The position numbers and the translations under genes are program-made. The notes under the pieces were generated by a model. It was given only the letters and a program-made list of their open reading frames with translations, had not been told where the DNA came from and did not search any database. DNA of 8,091 nucleotides. Origin: CAYLNK01 sp964384675 (GTDB taxonomy: Bacteria > Acidobacteriota > Thermoanaerobaculia > UBA5066). Every line of letters starts with the position of its first letter. Within the stretch, counting starts at the first letter, position 1. The stretch lies in assembly GCA_964384675.1 (NCBI GenBank), contig CAYLNK010000312.1, positions 1 through 8,091 of the forward strand. Direction: 5' to 3'. Below, piece by piece: positions 1-5,317 of this stretch.

Positions 1-1
1 C

Positions 2-574
2 GCCGGGCTCGACGCGCTCCTCGCCGAGGTGCTCGCGCGCTCGGGCCGCGTCGACGTGCTCGTCAACGGCGCCGGGGTGAACTCGGCCCGGCCGTTCCTG
101 GAGATCCCCGAGGAGGAGATCGACCGCATCCTGGCCGTCAACCTGAAGTCGGTCTTCCTCTCCTGCCAGGTCTTCGGCCGGTACTTCGTCGACCGCGCGC
201 GGGCGGAGGGGACCGGAGCGAGCGTGATCAACGTCGGCTCGCTTTCGGGGTCGACACCGCTCTCCCGCGTCTTCACGTACTCCGCCTCCAAGGCGGCCGT
301 CCACAACCTCACCAGGAACCTGGCCCGGGAGTGGGCTCCGCTTCGTATCCGGGTCAACGTGCTCGTCCCGGGCTTCTTCCCGGCCGAGCAGAACCGGAAG
401 GTCCTGACCCCCGACCGCGTGGCGTCGATCCTCGGGCACACGCCGATGGCGCGCTTCGGCGAGGCGCGCGAGCTGGTCGGCGCGGCGCTCCTCCTCGCCT
501 CGGAGCGGGCCGGCTCCTTCCTCACCGGCGCCGAGCTGGTCGTCGACGGCGGCTTCTCGGCCACCAGCATCTGA
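2..574 (+). CDS. uxuB: SDR-family oxidoreductase, likely D-mannonate oxidoreductase (fructuronate reductase), 5'-truncated
   Basis: This is the C-terminal about 190 residues of a classical short-chain dehydrogenase; the reading frame is open to the window edge, so the N-terminal Rossmann nucleotide-binding glycine motif lies upstream. Visible family marks are the NGAG motif after the fourth strand (VLVNGAGVN), the catalytic Ser of VGSLSG (codon 239-241), and the YSASK motif with Tyr at 278-280 and Lys at 290-292. The Ser-Tyr spacing of 13 residues is normal. The C-terminal signature PGFFPAEQNR, HTPMARFGE and VDGGFSA resembles the YjmF/UxuB SDR type of D-mannonate oxidoreductase more than KduD, which ends differently. 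That enzyme interconverts D-fructuronate and D-mannonate with NAD(P)H in the cytoplasm. The 25-bp gap to a UxaE-type epimerase, whose product is fructuronate, supports the substrate. The SDR fold is certain; the substrate is inferred, and KduD-like activity remains possible. Confidence 0.8.
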   Translation, partial: AGLDALLAEVLARSGRVDVLVNGAGVNSARPFLEIPEEEIDRILAVNLKSVFLSCQVFGRYFVDRARAEGTGASVINVGSLSGSTPLSRVFTYSASKAAVHNLTRNLAREWAPLRIRVNVLVPGFFPAEQNRKVLTPDRVASILGHTPMARFGEARELVGAALLLASERAGSFLTGAELVVDGGFSATSI

Positions 575-589
575 CGGGACGATCCCGAC

Positions 590-595
590 GGAAGG
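590..595 (+). promoter_or_regulatory. weak ribosome binding site of the uxaE-like gene
   Basis: GGAAGG lies four bases before the ATG at 600. The spacing is short, but this is the only purine-rich stretch in the 25-bp gap and it supports the ATG over later starts. Confidence 0.45.
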
Positions 596-599
596 CAAG

Positions 600-2540
600 A
601 TGAAAGACACACGGGCCATCAACCGCTTCCTCCTGGGGGCCGGCCTCCGCATCCGGAGCAACCCGGCGGTCTCCCCCGATCTCTGCCTCGATCCGGGGGC
701 GCTCGAGGCGGCCGTCCGCCAGGCGCTTCCGGCGCTCGCGTCCCTCGTCCAGACGCCGGACGCGCCACCCCGGCGGATGCGCGTCGCGGCGGGGCCGGTG
801 GACCTCTACCCGGCGTCCGAGCTCGCCGTGCCGCCGTGGCGCCTCTTCGTCGTGGAGGAGCGCGAGACGGGCGACGCGGGCCTCCTGGTCGAGGGCGGCG
901 GCCCGATCCCGCTCCCGGGGGCGGTGGAGCTGCCCGGCGGGCTCCAGCTGGTGCCCCTCCTCTGGGAGGGCCTGGCGCCGCTGAAGAACCTGCTGCAGGA
1001 GGAGGATCCCGCCGGCACCGTCTTCCCCGTGGCGCGGGGGACGCTTTCCCGCTCGAGCCTGGGAGTCGGTGCGCGCTTCACGACGCTCCACTGGCCGGCC
1101 GTGGCGTGGGTGATGAAGGAGCTCGGGCTCTCCCTGACCGCGAACCAGAACTCCATCCCGCGGGAGCTCGTCTACGACGTCGACGCGATGCTGGAGGGGC
1201 GGCTCGCGGTGGTGCCCTTCCCGTTCATCGGCGGCGCGGTGCCCGAGGGGCACCAGGGGCAGTCGGTGCAGGGGATGACGCACGCCGCGGTCGTCTCCTA
1301 CCTGAAGTGCGGGTTCCATCGCTGGCGGATCCCGTGGGGGTTCAACGCGGACCACCAGCCGATCGGAGGCCGCTTCGACGCGATCGAGGAGGAGCTGGCC
1401 CGGGGCTGCGCGTTCGCGAGCTACATCACCTTCGACCTCTCGCCCGAGCTGGCGGAGCGCCCCGTGGCCGGGCCGCTCGACGATCCGGCCCGCCTGGAGA
1501 GCGCTTTCGCGGCGCTGGGGGCGGGCGAGCTCTTCGGGCGGGTCCGGGCCCGCCTCGTCCCGCTCGGCCTCCGGGTCGACGAGGTGGAGGCGCGCCGCCT
1601 CTTCGCCACGCTCCTGCCGGCGATGCGGAAGCTGAAGCGGCGCGACGAGGCGTACGCGCGCGTGCGGCGCGAGCTCTTCACCACCGAGGTCGGCCGGCGC
1701 TACTTCCGGGAGCTCTCGATCGACGAGCTGCCCGGCCGCACGTCGCCCGAGACGCTGGCGTTCTGCCTCGCCCTGGCCGAGGCGCTCGGCGTGGAGATCC
1801 ACTACGTGGCGCCGGCGATCGGCTTCCAGAAGAACTTCCCGTACCCCGACGACGCCGAGCTGCGGCGGACCGTCCAGCGCCTCTTCTCGGTGGCGCGGGC
1901 GTTCGGCGCGTCGATCGGCTTCCACTCCGGGAGCGGCAAGTCCGCCGGGAACTACGGGGTGGCCGGGGACGTGACCCGCCAGGGCCTCGAGATCAAGACG
2001 TCGGGGCGATACACCTACGAGATGGGGGTCGCGCTCTCGCGCTCGAGCGACGATCGGGATGCCGCCCTCTGGCGCGACTGGTACGCGTTCACGTGCGACC
2101 TGGCGGTGGAGGGCGCGTTCTCCGACGACCAGGTCCGCCGGCGCTTCGCGCGGGAGTTCGTGAGTCACGCGCTCGCCCACGAGGGCCGGGAGGCGGGCGA
2201 GGCCTTCGCTTCGGCCGGGGCGCTGCGCGCGGTCCTGGCCGGGCTGACGCCCTCGCCCGACCACATGTTCTTCTTCGAGTACAACTTCCTCTACGTCCTC
2301 GCCGGAGGAGGCAGCGCCGCCCGCCTCGGCGACCACGGAGCGTGCGGCTACGCGCAGCGAGCCCGGTTCTACGGCGTGAGCGAGAAGGCCCGGCTCCTCT
2401 ACGAGAAGGGCGTCGCCGGGTACCTCCTGTTCCTGGCGGAGACCACCGGGCTCTCCGAGGCCCACGTCGTGGCCGCCGCGCGCGAGCGGCTGGCCGCGCT
2501 CCGCGATCACGACGCCTTCGAGCGCGACCTCCTGGCGTGA
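600..2540 (+). CDS. uxaE: tagaturonate epimerase family protein (UxaE-like)
   Basis: This 646-residue cytoplasmic protein has no signal peptide. By family it would epimerise D-tagaturonate to D-fructuronate, feeding galacturonate carbon into the glucuronate branch. Motifs that I align from memory with the Thermotoga UxaE are GFNADHQPIGG (residues 247-257, Asp251/His252), SIDELPGRTSPE (373-384, Asp375/Glu376), GFHSGSGKS (440-448, His442) and EIKTSGRYTYEMG (464-476). They occur in the same order as in that enzyme, and the His and acidic residues are candidate metal or catalytic ligands. The protein is clearly longer than the Thermotoga enzyme as I recall it (somewhat under 500 residues). The extra length is an N-terminal region of roughly 150 residues before the conserved core, a segment around residues 190-240, and the C-terminal part. 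It sits 25 bp after the SDR gene and 25 bp before the transporter, so all three are probably co-transcribed. Family membership is well supported; activity on tagaturonate is inferred. Confidence 0.82.
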   Translation: MKDTRAINRFLLGAGLRIRSNPAVSPDLCLDPGALEAAVRQALPALASLVQTPDAPPRRMRVAAGPVDLYPASELAVPPWRLFVVEERETGDAGLLVEGGGPIPLPGAVELPGGLQLVPLLWEGLAPLKNLLQEEDPAGTVFPVARGTLSRSSLGVGARFTTLHWPAVAWVMKELGLSLTANQNSIPRELVYDVDAMLEGRLAVVPFPFIGGAVPEGHQGQSVQGMTHAAVVSYLKCGFHRWRIPWGFNADHQPIGGRFDAIEEELARGCAFASYITFDLSPELAERPVAGPLDDPARLESAFAALGAGELFGRVRARLVPLGLRVDEVEARRLFATLLPAMRKLKRRDEAYARVRRELFTTEVGRRYFRELSIDELPGRTSPETLAFCLALAEALGVEIHYVAPAIGFQKNFPYPDDAELRRTVQRLFSVARAFGASIGFHSGSGKSAGNYGVAGDVTRQGLEIKTSGRYTYEMGVALSRSSDDRDAALWRDWYAFTCDLAVEGAFSDDQVRRRFAREFVSHALAHEGREAGEAFASAGALRAVLAGLTPSPDHMFFFEYNFLYVLAGGGSAARLGDHGACGYAQRARFYGVSEKARLLYEKGVAGYLLFLAETTGLSEAHVVAAARERLAALRDHDAFERDLLA

Positions 2541-2550
2541 CCAGCCCGAC

Positions 2551-2558
2551 GAGAGGAG
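2551..2558 (+). promoter_or_regulatory. ribosome binding site of the MFS transporter gene
   Basis: GAGAGGAG is a strong Shine-Dalgarno sequence seven bases before the ATG at 2566. It fixes the transporter start and shows that translation is initiated independently after the uxaE-like stop codon. Confidence 0.8.
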
Positions 2559-2565
2559 CGACGAG

Positions 2566-3864
2566 ATGAGCGGGGACACCGGGTCCGGCGAGGGGATCGG
2601 CCGCTATCGCTGGTTCATCTGCGCCCTCCTCTTCCTGGCCACCACCATCAACTACATCGACCGCCAGATCCTGGCGCTGATCAAGGAGCTCCTCGACGAG
2701 GAGCTGGGCTGGACGAACGAGCAGTTCGGGATGGTGAACTCGGCCTTCCAGGGCGCGTACGCGATCGGCCTCCTCGGCTTCGGGTGGTTCGTGGACCGCT
2801 TCGGGACGAAGATCGGGTACGCGGTCTCCCTCGTGCTCTGGAGCCTCGCCGCCATCTCGCACGCCGGGGTGGGCTCGGTGCGCGGGTTCTTCCTCGCCCG
2901 GGCCTTCCTCGGGGCCAGCGAGGGCGGCAACTTCCCGTCCGCGATCAAGGCCGTGGCGCTCTGGTTCCCGAAGCGGGAGCGGGCCTTCGCGACCGCGCTC
3001 TTCAACTCGGGCACGAACGTGGGCGCGATCGTGGCGCCGGCCCTGGTCCCCGCGATCGCCTTCGCGTTCGGCTGGCGCGCGGCCTTCGTCTGCGCGGGCG
3101 CCGTGGGCTTCCTCTGGCTCCTCCTCTGGCTCCCGTTCTACGACCTGCCCGAGAAGAGGAAGGAGGTCTCCGCCGCCGAGCTCGCGTACATCCGGTCCGA
3201 TACCGACGAGGCGCAGCGGGGCGGCCGGCCGATGGGCTGGAGCGCCGCCCTCCGCCTCAGGCAGACGTGGGCGTTCGTGGTCGCTAAGTTCCTGACCGAC
3301 CCCGTCTGGTGGTTCTTCCTCATCTGGCTGCCCGACTACTTCAAGAAGACGCGCGGCCTCGTCATCAAGCAGAGCTGGGTGCACCTCGTCACGATCTACA
3401 CGATCGTCACGGTCCTCTCCATCGCGGGCGGATGGCTCACCGGACACCTCACCCGGATGGGCTGGAGCGTGACGCGCGCCCGGAAGACCGGCATGCTGGT
3501 CAGCGCGCTCTGCGTGCTCCCCATCCTCCTGGCCACGAGCGTCGGGGACTGGCCGGCGGTGCTCCTGATCGGCCTCGCCGCCTCGGCGCACCAGGCGTGG
3601 TCGGCGAACCTCTTCACCACCGTCTCGGACGTCTTCGGCAAGAAGGACGTGGGGACCGTCGTCGGCATCGGCGGCATGGCGGGCTCGATCGGCGGCATCC
3701 TCTTCCCGTGGTTCTCGGGACGGCTCCTCGATCGGCTGCCGTCGGCGCAGGGCTACGGCATCCTCTTCGCGATCTGCGCCTCGGCCTACCTCGTGGCGTT
3801 CACGCTCCACCACCTCCTGGCGCCCCGGCTGGAGCCGCTCCCGGACGTCCCCGCGCCGGGCTGA
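2566..3864 (+). CDS. MFS hexuronate transporter, ACS family (ExuT-like)
   Basis: A 432-residue inner-membrane carrier of normal MFS length, with about twelve hydrophobic segments and a central loop near residues 193-230. TM1 contains TTINYIDRQ (residues 26-34), typical of the anion:cation symporter family. The cytoplasmic loop motif GWFVDRFGTKIGY (73-85) is MFS motif A. TM4 holds FLGASEGGNFPSAIK (114-128), close to ExuT and DgoT. Asp32 and Glu119 fall where the proton-coupling acids of the DgoT galactonate carrier lie. The expected role is proton-driven import of galacturonate or glucuronate; a short unsaturated uronate or aldonate is also possible. It is the third gene of the operon with the SDR and UxaE-like enzymes, which act on hexuronate intermediates. 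It ends four bases before the convergent GH105 gene. Family assignment is firm and substrate is inferred from similarity plus context. Confidence 0.88.
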   Translation: MSGDTGSGEGIGRYRWFICALLFLATTINYIDRQILALIKELLDEELGWTNEQFGMVNSAFQGAYAIGLLGFGWFVDRFGTKIGYAVSLVLWSLAAISHAGVGSVRGFFLARAFLGASEGGNFPSAIKAVALWFPKRERAFATALFNSGTNVGAIVAPALVPAIAFAFGWRAAFVCAGAVGFLWLLLWLPFYDLPEKRKEVSAAELAYIRSDTDEAQRGGRPMGWSAALRLRQTWAFVVAKFLTDPVWWFFLIWLPDYFKKTRGLVIKQSWVHLVTIYTIVTVLSIAGGWLTGHLTRMGWSVTRARKTGMLVSALCVLPILLATSVGDWPAVLLIGLAASAHQAWSANLFTTVSDVFGKKDVGTVVGIGGMAGSIGGILFPWFSGRLLDRLPSAQGYGILFAICASAYLVAFTLHHLLAPRLEPLPDVPAPG

Positions 3865-3868
3865 CCTC

Positions 3869-5257
3869 TCACGGCTTCGGCTTCTCGCGGTAGTGGAAGG
3901 TGTTCAGCGTCCGCTGCACGTCGAACGTCCGGAGCATGGTGATCACCTCGGCGCCCGCCATGAGGACGGGTCCGTACCCTTGCATGGCGCCGAGGTCGGT
4001 CGGCCGGTTGTAGTAGTAGACGGCGTCGTACGCGGCCGTCGTGCCGACACAGATCCCCTCGATGCGGCCGTCCGGCCTCACCCGGCGGGCCACGGCCTGC
4101 CAGCCCGTCTGCGCCACCGGCGCGAGGGCCGGGGAGATCCAGCCGCGGACGACACCGCGCGCGATCGCGAACGTGAACATCGCCGAGGCGGACGTCTCGA
4201 GGTAGCTGTCGTCCCGGTTCAGGAGCTGGTGCCAGAGGCCCGTGCCCCCCTGGACCGCGGCGACGCCTCGCACCGCGCGCCGGTACTGGTCGAGCACCTT
4301 GCCGCGGTCCGGATGGCTCTCGGGCAGCACGCTCAGGAGCTCGGCAAGGGACATCAGCATCCAGCCGGCGCCCCGCCCCCAGTACATCTTCGGGTCGGTG
4401 GAGCCGGCGTTCTCGAACCAGGAGTGGTCGTACAGATCGACGTCTCGGTGGTAGAGGCGGTCTGACATCCCGAGAACCTGCCGGACGGCGTCGTCGTAGT
4501 AGGACCGCTCCTTCGTGAGCGCGCCCATCTGGGCGAGGAACGGGATGCTCATGTACGCGTCGTCGACCCAGAGCGACACCGGCTGCGGCCGCGGGCGGGC
4601 CAGCGTGCCGTCGGGGAGCCGCATCTGGCGTCGGGCGATGTGGTCGGCCACGAGGTCCACGCCCTCGCGGTAGCGCGGGTCTTTCTTCCTCGCGAGAGCC
4701 TTGAGGAGGGCCGCCCCGATGGCACCGCAGTCGTCCAGCTCGCGCATGTCGAGGAGGCGCCGGTAGCCGTCCCTCTGCGGCCCGAACTCCTTCGCCTGCG
4801 CGCGGAAGTACGGCAGGTGGTCGAAGATGAAGTCGAGGTTCTTCAGCGTGTACGCCGCGTAGCGCGCGTCGCCGGTGGCGTCGGACACGTGGAGCATCCC
4901 CGCCAGCACGACGCCCATCGAGTACGTCCAGTCGTTGTACTCGCCCTTGCGGTTGTCGATACCGGCCGTCTTCATCGGCTTGGAGAAGTCCGTGATCGGC
5001 CGTTGCGTCGCCGAGTCGAGGACCGTGTACGGCGTCTCCCGCTCGAAGTGCCCGCGCACGCGGTCGAGGACCGCCTTGACCCCCGCCTCGGTCGGGAGCG
5101 TGTAGTCGACGTCCGGCGCGAGCGAGGGCTGGCTGAAGGACGGGTCGCTCCGGCCTTGCGGGAGCGGCTCGGTCTGGGCAAGAGCGGCGCGGGCGGTGAC
5201 GAGCGCCAGGGTCAGCGCTCCGGCCAGGGCCTTCGAGGGAGAGCGGAAGCGAAACAT
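3869..5257 (-). CDS. exported GH105 unsaturated rhamnogalacturonyl/galacturonyl hydrolase
   Basis: A 462-residue protein. The start at 5257 is chosen because a good Shine-Dalgarno lies seven bases upstream and the N-terminus is a signal peptide: basic MFRFR, a hydrophobic core, and ALA/Q cleavage after residue 27. Upstream in-frame codons are antisense to the divergent gene. The mature part is an (alpha/alpha)6-barrel protein of the YteR/YesR type. Visible motifs are ELDDCGAIGAAL (173-184), LWVDDAYMS (229-237, with Asp232 or Asp233 as candidate general acid), YWGRGAGWMLMSLAELL (292-308), GLWHQLLNRDDSYLETSASAMF (340-361) and GTTAAYDAVYYYNRP (405-419). GH105 enzymes hydrate and release the 4,5-unsaturated uronate left at the non-reducing end by pectin or rhamnogalacturonan lyases. 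The well-studied Bacillus members act inside the cell; here export to the periplasm is predicted. It is divergent from the pectinase gene with a shared candidate operator. The exact linkage cleaved cannot be read from sequence. Confidence 0.9.
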   Translation of the reverse strand: MFRFRSPSKALAGALTLALVTARAALAQTEPLPQGRSDPSFSQPSLAPDVDYTLPTEAGVKAVLDRVRGHFERETPYTVLDSATQRPITDFSKPMKTAGIDNRKGEYNDWTYSMGVVLAGMLHVSDATGDARYAAYTLKNLDFIFDHLPYFRAQAKEFGPQRDGYRRLLDMRELDDCGAIGAALLKALARKKDPRYREGVDLVADHIARRQMRLPDGTLARPRPQPVSLWVDDAYMSIPFLAQMGALTKERSYYDDAVRQVLGMSDRLYHRDVDLYDHSWFENAGSTDPKMYWGRGAGWMLMSLAELLSVLPESHPDRGKVLDQYRRAVRGVAAVQGGTGLWHQLLNRDDSYLETSASAMFTFAIARGVVRGWISPALAPVAQTGWQAVARRVRPDGRIEGICVGTTAAYDAVYYYNRPTDLGAMQGYGPVLMAGAEVITMLRTFDVQRTLNTFHYREKPKP

Positions 5258-5264
5258 CGTGAGG

Positions 5265-5270
5265 CTCCTC
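5265..5270 (-). promoter_or_regulatory. ribosome binding site of the GH105 gene
   Basis: On the minus strand GAGGAG precedes the ATG by seven bases. It is preceded by a purine-rich leader (minus-strand reading of 5276-5290, GAAGAGAAGAGAA). Together they decide the start at 5257 against the much longer upstream open frame. Confidence 0.8.
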
Positions 5271-5295
5271 GAGCGATTCTCTTCTCTTCGGCGCG

Positions 5296-5310
5296 AATGG
5301 TAATACCATT
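5296..5310. promoter_or_regulatory. perfect 15-bp palindrome, candidate GntR/UxuR-type operator
   Basis: AATGGTA-A-TACCATT is a perfect 7-bp inverted repeat around a single central base. GCG (5291-5293) and CGC (5313-5315) extend the symmetry after a two-base mismatch on each side. The core TGGTA/TACCA resembles operators of FadR-subfamily GntR regulators such as UxuR and ExuR, which control hexuronate catabolism in Enterobacteria. The position between two divergent pectin genes, seven bases before the ATG at 5318, suits a site where one regulator represses both. No regulator gene is in the window, so the binder is inferred. I found no second copy here. Confidence 0.68.
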
Positions 5311-5317
5311 TACGCGG

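Larger units (their letters stand above)
5258..5317. promoter_or_regulatory. divergent promoter region between GH105 and the modular pectinase
   Basis: This 60-bp space separates two genes transcribed away from each other, so both promoters must lie here or inside the neighbouring 5' coding ends. It contains the only AT-rich island in the window, centred on the palindrome at 5296-5310. I see no convincing -35/-10 pair on either strand. A leaderless or nearly leaderless transcript for the plus-strand gene is possible because nothing resembling a Shine-Dalgarno precedes its ATG. Confidence 0.6.

Noticed and set aside
29..31. GTG at 29 as a true start of the SDR gene
   Set aside because: The frame is open to the window edge, and starting here would remove the glycine-rich nucleotide-binding motif that every functional SDR needs. 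The gene is simply cut by the window.
836..2569. 577-codon plus-strand frame overlapping the uxaE-like gene
   Set aside because: Arg/Gly/Ala-rich alternate frame of a GC-rich gene. The frame used for UxaE carries the conserved motifs.
522..2579. 685-codon minus-strand open frame opposite the uxaE-like gene
   Set aside because: Low-complexity Arg/Glu/Pro-rich translation with no family motif, fully explained as an antisense shadow of a conserved plus-strand gene.
2089..3813. 574-codon minus-strand open frame spanning the uxaE/MFS junction
   Set aside because: It crosses two real genes in opposite sense and is dominated by charged residues. No start signal or family motif was seen.
3850..3860. 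CCCG-CGC-CGGG stem as an MFS gene terminator
   Set aside because: The stem is only four base pairs, lies inside the last codons of the transporter, and has no following T run on either strand.
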